DNA from: Luminiphilus sp.
GTDB taxonomy: Bacteria; Pseudomonadota; Gammaproteobacteria; Pseudomonadales; Halieaceae
Assembly (NCBI GenBank): GCA_016778045.1
Contig: JADHQG010000006.1
Coordinates: 1 to 49,239 of the forward strand
Direction of reading: 5' to 3'
DNA: 49,239 nt
Shown here one piece after another: positions 27,678-35,113 of the stretch. Positions within the stretch are counted from its first letter, which is position 1; each line of letters begins with the position of its first letter. Below the pieces are notes generated by a model, which saw only the letters and a list, made by a program, of their open reading frames with translations, made no database searches and was not told where the DNA came from. The position numbers and the translations under genes were made by a program.

Positions 27678-29336
27678 ATGTCCGCAGCGTTACGCAGTAA
27701 TTTCCTGCGAACACAGATCCAAGCCGATTTAGAGTCGGGTAGCGTCAGCACGGTCGTGACGCGGTTCCCGCCTGAGCCCAACGGCTATTTGCATATTGGC
27801 CACGCCAAATCCATTACGGTGAATTTCGGCCTGGCCGATCAATTTGGGGGGCGGTGCCATCTTCGATTTGATGACACAAACCCTGAAAAAGAGAGTCAGG
27901 AGTTCATCAACTCCATTCAGGAAGATGTGCGGTGGCTTGGCTACCAATGGGATGGGGAGGTTCGCTATGCGTCCTCCTATTTTGAGCAATTCTTTGAGTG
28001 GGCGCTCCATCTCATCGATGCAAGCTTAGCCTATGTGTGTGATCTGTCGGCCGAGGAGGCGCGCTCTTACAGGGGGACGTTGACCGAGCCGGGCCAGGAT
28101 AGTCCGTATCGTAATCGACCCATTGAAGTAAATCGCGAGCTGTTCATGCAGATGCGCAACGGCGATTTTGCCGACGGAGAGCGTGTGCTGCGCGCCAAGA
28201 TCGACATGGCGTCCAGCAATATGAATTTGCGCGATCCCATCCTCTATCGCATCCGACACGCGACGCATCATCAAACGGGTAACCAGTGGCCAATCTACCC
28301 CACTTATGACTTTGCGCACGGCCAGGAGGACGCCATTGAAGGCGTGACTCATTCCATCTGCACGCTGGAGTTCGAAGATCATCGACCGCTGTATGACTGG
28401 TTCATAGAGCATTTGCCGGTGCCTCATAGGCCACGACAAATTGAATTCGCCAGATTGAATACCAGCTACACCATTACCAGTAAGCGCAAGCTAAAGCAGT
28501 TAGTTGATGAGAATATCGTAACCGGATGGGACGACCCTCGCATGCCGACAATCGCCGGTCTGCGGCGGCGAGGGTATCCCGCCGCCGCGATCCGACATTT
28601 TTGTGAGGAAGTCGGCACCTCGCGTTCCGATGGCACGGTCGATGTGGCCATGCTGGAAAGCGCCGTCAGGGATCATCTCAATCAGCACGCGCCCCGGGCG
28701 ATGTGTGTCATGCAGCCACTCCGCTTGACGCTGACCAATCTTGCTGAGTCGCTGGTACTGACGGTTCCCAATCATCCCGCTAATCCGGAATTTGGTAGTC
28801 GAGAGCTGGTGATGGGCAGTGAGCTTTATATCGATCAGGCAGACTTTCGCGAGGAGGCAAACAAGCAATTCAAGCGGTTGGTATTAGGCAAGCGGGTCAG
28901 GCTCCGCGGCGGGCTGGTGATTGAGGGAGAGAGCTGCGAGAAAGATGCGGACGGCAACGTCGTGCATGTGTTGGCTCGATGTGTGACGTCAGTGCCAGGA
29001 ACCGACCCAGAAGATGGCGTAAAGCCCAAAGGTGTGATCCAGTGGGTCTCCGCTGATGAAGGTTTGGCTGCGACCATCCGACGCTACGACCGACTGTTTG
29101 CCGTGGCTGAGCCGAGCCGAGAAGAGGATGCGTTGGCGGCATTGAATGCGCAGAGCCTTGAGGTGATTGAGGGGGCGATGGTGGAACCCGGGCTGAGCGA
29201 GGCAGAGCCGGAGCAGGTCTTTCAGTTCGAGCGCGAGGGTTATTTCGTGGCGGATCGCTATGACCACACCGCAGAGGCTCCCGTTTTCAATCTGACGATT
29301 GGTCTACGCGACACCTGGTCGGCGACTCATGGCTGA
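27678..29336 (+). CDS. glnS: glutaminyl-tRNA synthetase
   Basis: Class I synthetase that charges tRNA-Gln. It has 552 residues with [15 protein letters not shown] (HIGH at 39-42) and the KMSKS-type loop ITSKRKL near 265-271. The two beta-barrel anticodon domains end in GLRDTWS. No extra N-terminal domain is present, as in E. coli GlnS. Direct charging of tRNA-Gln implies that GatCAB is not needed for Gln here. It overlaps cysS by 8 bp. Confidence 0.97.
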   Translation: MSAALRSNFLRTQIQADLESGSVSTVVTRFPPEPNGYLHIGHAKSITVNFGLADQFGGRCHLRFDDTNPEKESQEFINSIQEDVRWLGYQWDGEVRYASSYFEQFFEWALHLIDASLAYVCDLSAEEARSYRGTLTEPGQDSPYRNRPIEVNRELFMQMRNGDFADGERVLRAKIDMASSNMNLRDPILYRIRHATHHQTGNQWPIYPTYDFAHGQEDAIEGVTHSICTLEFEDHRPLYDWFIEHLPVPHRPRQIEFARLNTSYTITSKRKLKQLVDENIVTGWDDPRMPTIAGLRRRGYPAAAIRHFCEEVGTSRSDGTVDVAMLESAVRDHLNQHAPRAMCVMQPLRLTLTNLAESLVLTVPNHPANPEFGSRELVMGSELYIDQADFREEANKQFKRLVLGKRVRLRGGLVIEGESCEKDADGNVVHVLARCVTSVPGTDPEDGVKPKGVIQWVSADEGLAATIRRYDRLFAVAEPSREEDALAALNAQSLEVIEGAMVEPGLSEAEPEQVFQFEREGYFVADRYDHTAEAPVFNLTIGLRDTWSATHG

Positions 29337-30711
29337 GTTGCGCCTGCACAATACTCTAAGTGGTGTCAAAGAGGTCTTCACGCCTCGGGATCCAGAGCGC
29401 GTCACCATGTATGTGTGTGGGCCCACGGTCTACAACTACGTCCATATTGGTAACGCACGTCCGGTGGTGGTGTTTGACTGTCTCTATCGACTGTTAAGCG
29501 CGCTTTATCCTCAAGTGGTGTACGCGCGCAACATCACTGATATCGACGACAAGATTATTGACGCAGCAACACAGCGTGGCGCGGATATTGCCGAAGTTAG
29601 TGCGGAGTTCACCCAGAAGTATCGCGAGGATATGGCGGCGCTTAATGCGCTATCACCCAGCATCGAGCCAATGGCCACGGAGCACATCGAGGACATGATT
29701 GCGTTGACGGAGCGACTGATCGCCAACGGACACGCGTATGAGGCTGATGGCCACGCTTTGTTCGCGGTTGAATCCATGCCCACCTATGGTGAGCTCAGTG
29801 GGCGGAAGCTTGAGGACATGATGGCAGGCGCGAGGGTCGAAGTGGCCGATTACAAGCGCCATCCCGGTGATTTTGTGCTTTGGAAGCCCTCTAGCGATCA
29901 AGAGCCCGGTTGGAACAGTCCCTGGGGCCGCGGGCGACCGGGTTGGCACCTTGAGTGCTCGGCGATGATTCGCGCGCATCTGGGGGAGGCTATCGATATT
30001 CATGGCGGCGGTCGCGATCTCATATTTCCCCATCATGAGAACGAGCGCGCCCAGAGCTGTTGCGCTTACGGCGGTGATTTTGTGCGCTATTGGATTCACA
30101 ATGCTTTTATCGACATGGACGGCGAGAAGATGTCCAAGTCACTGGGCAATGTGCGCACAGTGAGAGAGCTACTCGCGCGTTTTCCGGGCGAGGTGCTGCG
30201 TTTTGCATTGCTCTCGGCCCACTATCGCTCGGCACTCAACTTCTCTGGCGAGCTGTTGATTGCCGCCCGGGGCACGCTGGACGCTTTTTACGGTGCGCTT
30301 CGGCGTCACCTTGATGTCGAATCCGCCGCGCTGAGTGTGGCAGACAGCCGCGTGTTTTCAGCCCTGCTAGACGACATGAATACCCCCGAGGCGATTGCCG
30401 CGCTACACGGTGCGGTGAGCATCCTGAATAAATCCGATGACCCTCAAGAGATCGCGATAGCCAAGGCAGAGTTGAAGGTCGGTGGTGGCTTGCTTGGATT
30501 GCTGCAGACAGACCCTGAGGTGTGGTTTACCGCTTCGGTGCGGGAGGCGGGGCCTACTGCTGAAGAGATCGATGTCTTAATCAAAGAGCGTATCACCGCT
30601 AAAGCCAATCGTAACTTTCAACGCGCCGATCAGATTCGAGACGATCTCGAGGCACAAGGCGTGGTATTGGAGGACGGCCCCGACGGCACCCAGTGGCGCC
30701 GCCGAGGTTAG
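29329..30711 (+). CDS. cysS: cysteinyl-tRNA synthetase
   Basis: Class I synthetase that charges tRNA-Cys. The start is ATG 29329, which gives [10 protein letters not shown] and 460 residues, the usual length; an upstream frame at 29299 is inside glnS. Zinc ligand Cys30 and HIGN at 39-42 ([13 protein letters not shown]), the later HLECSAM and HHENE ligands, and the KMSKSLGN loop are all present. It is coupled to glnS by an 8-bp overlap and ends 4 bp from the converging folD stop. Confidence 0.97.
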   Translation: MAELRLHNTLSGVKEVFTPRDPERVTMYVCGPTVYNYVHIGNARPVVVFDCLYRLLSALYPQVVYARNITDIDDKIIDAATQRGADIAEVSAEFTQKYREDMAALNALSPSIEPMATEHIEDMIALTERLIANGHAYEADGHALFAVESMPTYGELSGRKLEDMMAGARVEVADYKRHPGDFVLWKPSSDQEPGWNSPWGRGRPGWHLECSAMIRAHLGEAIDIHGGGRDLIFPHHENERAQSCCAYGGDFVRYWIHNAFIDMDGEKMSKSLGNVRTVRELLARFPGEVLRFALLSAHYRSALNFSGELLIAARGTLDAFYGALRRHLDVESAALSVADSRVFSALLDDMNTPEAIAALHGAVSILNKSDDPQEIAIAKAELKVGGGLLGLLQTDPEVWFTASVREAGPTAEEIDVLIKERITAKANRNFQRADQIRDDLEAQGVVLEDGPDGTQWRRRG

Positions 30712-30715
30712 AGTT

Positions 30716-31561
30716 TCAGCTTAATGCTCTCTCGCCTGATACCACGGTCTGTTGAATCAGCGTATTGATGGTCATCGGGCCAACGCCACCCGGTACCGGC
30801 GTGATCGCGCTGGCACGCTCGGCGAGGGGCCCCAGCTCGATATCTCCGACTCCGCCGGGGTGGTATCCCGCGTCGACCACAACGGCGCCATCTTTAATCC
30901 AGTCTGCGCGGATAAATTCGGGACGGCCCACTGCGCCTACCACCAAGTCGGCCTGACGCACATGACTCTCGAGATCACGCGTTCGGGAGTGGCAGATAGT
31001 GACCGTCGCGTTGGCTTCGAGCATCATCATGGCCATCGGCTTGCCGAGAATCGGACTTCTGCCAATCACCACGGCGTGTAATCCCTCCAAATTGATCTCA
31101 TAGTGTGCGAGCAGGCGCATGATGCCTTGAGGCGTCGCACACCCATAGGCTGGTTCGCCCATCGCCATGCGACCAAAGCCCAAGCAGGTCACGCCGTCAA
31201 CATCCTTCTCGAGCGCAATCATGTCGAAACAGGCCCGCTCGTCGATCTGCGAAGGTACGGGATGCTGTAGCAGAATGCCGTGTACGTCCGGGTTCTGGTT
31301 AAGCTGCTCGATTTCTCTGAGGAGGTCGTTGGTACGGGTAGAGGCGGGCAGTTCGATCGCCATAGACTCCATGCCAACTCGGCGGCATGCGTTACCCTTC
31401 ATTTTTACGTAGGTCGCCGACGCGGGATCTTCACCCACCAGTATGGTTGCCAGAACCGGCGTCCGCCCGTTAGATTTTTCTTTTAGTGCCTCGACCCGGT
31501 TACTCAGTTGTTCTTCTGTGAGTTGGGCAACGTGTTTGCCGTCCAGAATGACTGCCGTCAT
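30716..31561 (-). CDS. folD: methylenetetrahydrofolate dehydrogenase / cyclohydrolase
   Basis: Bifunctional enzyme that interconverts 5,10-methylene-THF and 10-formyl-THF with NADP. It has 281 residues with catalytic Lys in [14 protein letters not shown] near 51-64, the motif [18 protein letters not shown], the Rossmann signature [11 protein letters not shown] and [11 protein letters not shown] strong ribosome binding site (AAGGGGGA) lies about 7 nt before the start. It stands alone on the minus strand and supplies formyl-THF for purine and formyl-Met-tRNA synthesis. Confidence 0.96.
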   Translation of the reverse strand: MTAVILDGKHVAQLTEEQLSNRVEALKEKSNGRTPVLATILVGEDPASATYVKMKGNACRRVGMESMAIELPASTRTNDLLREIEQLNQNPDVHGILLQHPVPSQIDERACFDMIALEKDVDGVTCLGFGRMAMGEPAYGCATPQGIMRLLAHYEINLEGLHAVVIGRSPILGKPMAMMMLEANATVTICHSRTRDLESHVRQADLVVGAVGRPEFIRADWIKDGAVVVDAGYHPGGVGDIELGPLAERASAITPVPGGVGPMTINTLIQQTVVSGERALS

Positions 31562-31633
31562 GTGAAATCCCCCTTAAAAACGGGCGCGATTCTGGCAAAG
31601 ATCCGGCAATGTGGGAAGGCGTTTTGTTGCGCA

Positions 31634-31662
31634 TTGCCGACAATTCGCAATGTCGGTACACT
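31634..31662 (+). promoter_or_regulatory. tRNA operon promoter with GC-rich discriminator
   Basis: TTGCCG (31634-31639), a 17-bp spacer and TACACT (31657-31662), followed at once by a GC-only run (GCGCGCCGCGCG). Such discriminators are typical of promoters under stringent (ppGpp) control. The spacer also holds an inverted repeat CCGACA/TGTCGG (31637-31642 and 31651-31656). Confidence 0.6.
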
Positions 31663-31694
31663 GCGCGCCGCGCGGGGGCTGAACCCTCCGTCAT

Positions 31695-31771
31695 CGGGGT
31701 GTAGCGCAGTCTGGTAGCGCGCCTGCTTTGGGAGCAGGATGTCGGGGGTTCGAATCCCTCCACCCCGACCA
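31695..31771 (+). tRNA. tRNA-Pro (UGG)
   Basis: A 77-nt cloverleaf with a 7-bp acceptor CGGGGTG/CACCCCG, anticodon stem CCTGC/GCAGG around loop TTTGGGA with anticodon TGG, the T loop GTTCGAAT, discriminator A and encoded CCA (31769-31771). First tRNA of a two-gene unit; the UGG anticodon can read all or most proline codons. Confidence 0.97.
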
Positions 31772-31849
31772 ACTCCTTCCGGTTAGGCCACAGGGGAGGG
31801 GTTAAGCCTTCGGGTCAGCGCGGCAGGCTCCCTGCTAGCGCTTCTTGAT

Positions 31850-31926
31850 GGTGGCTGTAGCTCACCAGGTAGAGCACCGGATTGTGGCTCCGGAGGTAGC
31901 GGGTTCGAGACCCGTCAGCCACCCCA
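31850..31926 (+). tRNA. tRNA-His (GUG)
   Basis: A 77-nt cloverleaf that includes the extra G(-1) at 31850 facing C73, the identity mark of tRNA-His. Acceptor GTGGCTG/CAGCCAC, anticodon arm CCGGA/TCCGG around loop TTGTGGC with anticodon GTG, T loop GTTCGAGA, and encoded CCA (31924-31926). It follows tRNA-Pro by 78 bp, probably on one precursor. No clear terminator follows. Confidence 0.97.
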
Positions 31927-32190
31927 ATCAAATTTTTGTATCGTGAGCCGGATGGACTGGGCGGTCGTTGCGTGTTGGCGACGCCACGAAAGGTATCGAC
32001 GGGGTCAAGTGTGTCGGCGGCTGCGAGCCCGCAACGCCGACGCATTGCGAGCGGATTATCCTGGAGTAGCGCTCGGTCTCTGGGTTCACGTCTCGCCATC
32101 CATGGCGGAGATTCTTCCTTGACGAGCTCATTATCTGGAAACGTATTATGGATTGACTTGCCTGATACACCGCTGGTTGGTCAGATGTGT
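31927..32190. other. intergenic stretch without recognised genes
   Basis: No credible coding frame or further tRNA. The only structure noted is a perfect 7-bp inverted repeat GTCGGCG/CGCCGAC (32013-32019 and 32035-32041) that encloses a smaller GGC/GCC hairpin. A loose TTGACG with TATTAT at 19 bp (32119-32149) is a weak promoter-like match. Confidence 0.4.
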
Positions 32191-32223
32191 CAAAAAAAAG
32201 AGCGCCTGCTGACAGCAGGCGCT
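32191..32223 (-). terminator. strong intrinsic terminator (second of a tandem pair)
   Basis: A perfect 10-bp stem AGCGCCTGCT/AGCAGGCGCT (32201-32210 and 32214-32223) with a 3-nt loop. On the minus strand it is followed by C and eight T (32200-32192). On the plus strand the A-run precedes the hairpin, so it acts only for minus-strand transcripts. Confidence 0.85.
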
Positions 32224-32246
32224 AAGGAAAGAAACGTGTAGAGGAG

Positions 32247-32272
32247 AAAAAAGAAGGGGCAATCCATGCCCC
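32247..32272 (-). terminator. intrinsic terminator of the small RNA
   Basis: Stem GGGGC/GCCCC with a 7-nt loop (32256-32272) followed on the minus strand by TTCTTTTTT (32255-32247). The loop holds a GGA motif, so the hairpin may both terminate and bind CsrA. Confidence 0.8.
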
Positions 32273-32344
32273 AGATAGGTTTGTCCCGGGTCTGGGTTTT
32301 ACGGCCTTCCGTGGCCACCCGAGATAGCCCTGTCGTCCTGACTT
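32247..32344 (-). ncRNA. candidate CsrA/RsmA-sequestering small RNA (RsmY/RsmZ/CsrB type)
   Basis: Predicted transcript of about 98 nt from a sigma70-like promoter to an intrinsic terminator, with no coding potential. On the minus strand it has four GGA motifs. TCAGGACGA lies near the 5' end between GTC/GAC arms. CACGGAAG has its ACGGAA exactly in the loop of a GGCC/GGCC stem (32303-32316), supported by an outer GGGT/ACCC pairing. CGGGACA is in a linker. CATGGATT has its ATGGATT in the loop of the terminator stem GGGGC/GCCCC (32256-32272). The established CsrA/RsmE site is CANGGANG with GGA in a hairpin loop, so two sites match closely. Such RNAs bind CsrA/RsmA dimers and relieve translational repression. 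It could instead be an unrelated sRNA; no csrA gene is in the window. Confidence 0.6.
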
Positions 32345-32350
32345 GGCACT

Positions 32351-32379
32351 ATGATGTTGCAAAATGAAATAAATTGCAA
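32351..32379 (-). promoter_or_regulatory. promoter of the small RNA
   Basis: Minus-strand TTGCAA (32379-32374), a 17-bp spacer and CATCAT (32356-32351; 4 of 6 to consensus). The predicted start is near 32344, placing the first GGA motif within 10 nt of the 5' end. Confidence 0.55.
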
Positions 32380-32390
32380 GCGAATTGCAA
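32357..32390. repeat. three TTGCAA copies around the sRNA promoter
   Basis: Self-complementary TTGCAA occurs at 32357-32362, 32374-32379 and 32385-32390. The middle copy is the proposed -35. Start-to-start spacing is 17 and 11 bp, so the last two lie about one helical turn apart. They may be a regulator site. Confidence 0.4.
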
Positions 32391-32434
32391 CAGGCATTCG
32401 AAATGAGGGTGGAATCGAAACTTAATGCAGCAAT

Positions 32435-32448
32435 TACAACAAGTTGTA
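32435..32448. promoter_or_regulatory. palindrome upstream of the small RNA
   Basis: TACAACAAGTTGTA has 6-bp perfect arms and is centred about 98 bp upstream of the predicted sRNA start. This is a plausible activator site. It does not match the known GacA box (TGTAAG-N6-CTTACA). Confidence 0.35.
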
Positions 32449-32567
32449 GATATTTCTTTGGAGCTAATTTCGGCTTCAATAGCTCATTAAGGCTTTGGAT
32501 TGGTGCTATTGACGCAAAATGCCACCTCTAAATGTCGCGCAACGCGAAAAATCATGCTGGTGCGGCT

Positions 32568-33380
32568 TCAGCCGGCAAAATTAGAAGGCAGATACTGGCA
32601 TAGTAGCTCGGTAACGAATTCAGGCCTTGCCCATTGATGCCCCGCGTCAGTAAATGCGTCCAAGTGACTTTGGCTTGGGAAGGAGTAATAGCGACCCGCA
32701 TCTACGGGCGCCCGAGCCTTGACTTCCTCACCTGCCTCAAGCAAGTCGACGACATGGGCCAACGCCGCACAGCCTGATCGGTACAGTCCAATGGTATTAG
32801 CCAGATAACACGCCTGCGGGTCTCTATGCTGACTTTGGATGCTGATAATCCTGCCGGTGTCGATCGTCGCATCGTCTATCCAGTGCAGAGTAGTAGCGAG
32901 CAACTCGTCACCTGCCAGCATGGCTCTAAAAGTGGCCATTACCCCGCGATACTGAGGCAACCTGCCAGAGTGCAGATTGAGCACGCCCTGGGTCGGTATC
33001 GACAACGCGTTGGATCCCAAAATGCAGCCATAGCGAATTGAGATCACCAAATCGGGCTCAGTAGCCGCTAGTGCCTCCAATCCTCGCTTGTTATTGGGTT
33101 CATTCAAGCTGTCCATCGGTGCGGTCAGATAGCGGTTCAGACCCTGAAAGGTGAGGAGTTCGCCATGCATTGACTGTGCATCGATGAGCGGAAACAGGAG
33201 CGTTATGGGGAGTGTTTGCTCATAAAAGGAGATGCCCGCCGAACCCGGTGCCACAGGCTTGCTGCCCACTCTGTCGGAGCAGAAAAGGCTCAGTTGGTGG
33301 TTCGCCGATAGCCTCGGAAGCAGCAAGTTCAGGGCGTAGTTGCTCGCCAGATCTCGATTCGTGAGTAGCGTAATACGCAC
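32568..33380 (-). CDS. formyltransferase-domain protein (Fmt/PurN superfamily)
   Basis: A 270-residue protein with the catalytic core of 10-formyl-THF-dependent formyltransferases: ISIRYGCIL, then NLHSGRLPQYRG (Asn and His of the N-x-H motif) and the distal Asp in DDATIDTGRII. It lacks the C-terminal OB domain of Fmt and is not PurN by its N-terminus. Its substrate is therefore unknown; sugar-amine or amino-acid formylation, as in other stand-alone members, is possible. It has a GTG start at 33380 with only a distant GAGG. It stands alone, with its own promoter, and has no sugar-modification neighbours. Confidence 0.8.
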   Translation of the reverse strand: MRITLLTNRDLASNYALNLLLPRLSANHQLSLFCSDRVGSKPVAPGSAGISFYEQTLPITLLFPLIDAQSMHGELLTFQGLNRYLTAPMDSLNEPNNKRGLEALAATEPDLVISIRYGCILGSNALSIPTQGVLNLHSGRLPQYRGVMATFRAMLAGDELLATTLHWIDDATIDTGRIISIQSQHRDPQACYLANTIGLYRSGCAALAHVVDLLEAGEEVKARAPVDAGRYYSFPSQSHLDAFTDAGHQWARPEFVTELLCQYLPSNFAG

Positions 33381-33429
33381 AGATATTTTGAGCCTCTATG
33401 TGGGTCAGGACGGCGGAGAATGAGCCGGG

Positions 33430-33458
33430 AGTATAGGAGTGGTTTTTGGAACCGCCAA
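33430..33458 (-). promoter_or_regulatory. promoter of the formyltransferase gene
   Basis: Minus-strand TTGGCG (33458-33453), exactly 17 bp, TATACT (33435-33430). The predicted start is near 33423, giving a 43-nt leader. Confidence 0.55.
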
Positions 33459-33875
33459 CGTTTGGAGGAGAGGACTCTCTATCTCTTATGGCCGATTCTG
33501 ACTGAAAGTGATTGGGTTGGGCCCTGTCATAGCGTTTGGGTCTAAACAGCTGGCTGTAAATGGTGGATTGGTCTTGGACAGCGCATCTCGACGTACCTAA
33601 TCTGTCTATGCGGCGCGAGGGTAAAAGACACAGATCGGAGCACGTCTCCCCCTTATAAAAGTTCCCCACGCCGCAGCTCTGGCGCTCTGCCGCACTTTCT
33701 TTTTGCCATAGTCTCTCCCCACGCGCTCTGCTTTATTCATGGTTTCGCCGAAGCGATGTTTCATCAAGAAATTGAATTGGCGAGATGTCGCTGACTACCT
33801 GGTCACTCGGTTGTGTTGTGCATCTGAGTTTGTTTGACTGCGTTGGTATTGGGCCTTTAGAGCGGTGCGTCATCC
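33459..33875. other. intergenic stretch between divergent formyltransferase and xthA
   Basis: No credible gene seen. A minus-strand open frame (33220-33669) overlaps the formyltransferase start and has no family character. A weak xthA promoter may lie at TTGACT (33834-33839) with TTTAGA 16 bp downstream. Confidence 0.4.
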
Positions 33876-34658
33876 ATGTATCGAGTCATCACTTGTAACA
33901 CCAACGGTATTCGTGCAGCAGCGCGCAAGGGCTTTTTTGACTGGCTCGCAGGACAAAGAGCAGATGTGGTGTGCATTCAGGAAATTAAAGCCAAGGAAGA
34001 ACAACTGACTGAGGAGGTCTTTTACCCCAAGGGGTATCACTGCTACTACAATGAGGCGGACCGGCCCGGCTATGCGGGTACTGCCATTTACTCCAAGCAG
34101 AAGCCGCAAAAGGTGACTACCCGGCTCGATTGGGAAATTGTCGATACTGAGGGCCGCTATATACAGCTCGACTTTCCCGGGTTAAGTGTGGTTTCACTGT
34201 ATGTGCCTTCCGGCTCAGCCTCAGAGGTGGCCCAGGCGCGTAAAGATGGCTTTATGGAGCCGTTTTACGAACACCTCGCGGGGCTGAAGCGAAAACGCCG
34301 ACAGTTCATCATCTGTGCGGACTGGAATACCTGCCACCAAAACATTGACCTCAAGAACTGGCGCAGCAACCAGAAAAATTCTGGTTTCATGCCTCACGAG
34401 CGGGCGTGGCTTGACCGTATCTACGACCAGCTTGGCTGGGTGGATATTTTTCGCGAAATCACGGATCAACCCGATCTCTACACGTGGTGGTCTAACCGGG
34501 GTCAGGCATGGGCTAACAACGTCGGGTGGCGACTCGACTATATGCTGGTAACACCGGGGTTATCTGGCACAGGCCAGCGCCAATCGATCTATCGCGAGGA
34601 GCGTTTCTCGGATCACTCGCCACTCACGATTGACTTCGATATCGACCCGCCGGCTTAG
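33876..34658 (+). CDS. xthA: exodeoxyribonuclease III / AP endonuclease
   Basis: Base-excision-repair nuclease that cuts at abasic sites and trims 3' ends. It has 260 residues of the endonuclease/exonuclease/phosphatase fold: TCNTNGIRAAARKG near 6-19, the metal-binding Glu in VCIQEIKA, YAGTAIYSK, the ADWNTCHQNIDLKNW block, and the C-terminal WRLDYMLV and FSDHSPLTID with the catalytic Asp-His. It is preceded by a long non-coding region and probably has its own promoter. Confidence 0.95.
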   Translation: MYRVITCNTNGIRAAARKGFFDWLAGQRADVVCIQEIKAKEEQLTEEVFYPKGYHCYYNEADRPGYAGTAIYSKQKPQKVTTRLDWEIVDTEGRYIQLDFPGLSVVSLYVPSGSASEVAQARKDGFMEPFYEHLAGLKRKRRQFIICADWNTCHQNIDLKNWRSNQKNSGFMPHERAWLDRIYDQLGWVDIFREITDQPDLYTWWSNRGQAWANNVGWRLDYMLVTPGLSGTGQRQSIYREERFSDHSPLTIDFDIDPPA

Positions 34659-34771
34659 CGGTAGCGCCAGACTGTATTACCAGCAAGCCTGATAACCGCA
34701 CTGTCGAAGGGCATATTGTTGAAAAGCGTTTCAGGGCTTAGAGTGGCGCCTCGCTAACAGGAGAGAGCACC

Positions 34772-35113
34772 ATGTTGATCCCGCAAGCCTATGCGCAAAC
34801 TGCCGCAGCACAGCCGCAAGGGGGTGGATTTCTGCTGCCCGTCATGATGATCGGCATCGTAGCGTTTATGTACTTCACCACGATTAGACCCCAACGCAAG
34901 CGCCAGAAAGAGCATGCCGCGATGGTGGCAGCGCTCAAGAAGGGTGATGAGGTGGCATTGTCCTCGGGGATGCTGGGCAAGATTAGCGGTTTGGACGACA
35001 ACTATTTGCTGCTGTCGGTCGGCAATAATGTGGATTTGAAATTTCAGAAAGTTCACGTCACCTCGGTGCTGCCCAAAGGCACCCTGAAGTCGGTCGGCGT
35101 TGAGTCGGGTTGA
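34772..35113 (+). CDS. yajC: Sec translocon accessory protein YajC
   Basis: Small bitopic inner-membrane protein that associates with SecDF-YidC. It has 113 residues, an Ala/Gln-rich N-terminus, one membrane segment (about 19-38) ending in the signature IRPQRKRQKEH, and a cytoplasmic region with VALSSGMLGKI and the end VLPKGTLKSV. Usually the gene lies between tgt and secDF, but here neither is present; the next gene is a PLP enzyme that overlaps it by 14 bp. An ideal AGGAGAG lies upstream. Confidence 0.93.
   Translation: MLIPQAYAQTAAAQPQGGGFLLPVMMIGIVAFMYFTTIRPQRKRQKEHAAMVAALKKGDEVALSSGMLGKISGLDDNYLLLSVGNNVDLKFQKVHVTSVLPKGTLKSVGVESG

Noticed and set aside
31500-31772. Minus-strand 90-residue frame resembling a protein that starts VGVEGFEPPTSCSQS
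   Set aside because: It is the antisense of tRNA-Pro and of the folD start; this peptide is a well-known false annotation over tRNA genes.
31815-32099. Minus-strand 94-residue frame containing VADGSRTRYLRSHNP
   Set aside because: It is the antisense of tRNA-His, another common false annotation; no ribosome binding site or family character.
32191-32223. The 10-bp-stem hairpin as terminator of the tRNA unit on the plus strand
   Set aside because: The A-run is on the 5' side and no T-run follows on the plus strand; it fits only minus-strand transcripts.
32435-32448. Classical GacA box ahead of the small RNA
   Set aside because: The palindrome TACAACAAGTTGTA differs from TGTAAG-N6-CTTACA in sequence and spacing; reported only as a candidate operator.
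33220-33669. Minus-strand 149-residue frame ahead of the formyltransferase
   Set aside because: It overlaps the first 160 bp of the formyltransferase gene in another frame and spans its promoter; composition is not protein-like.
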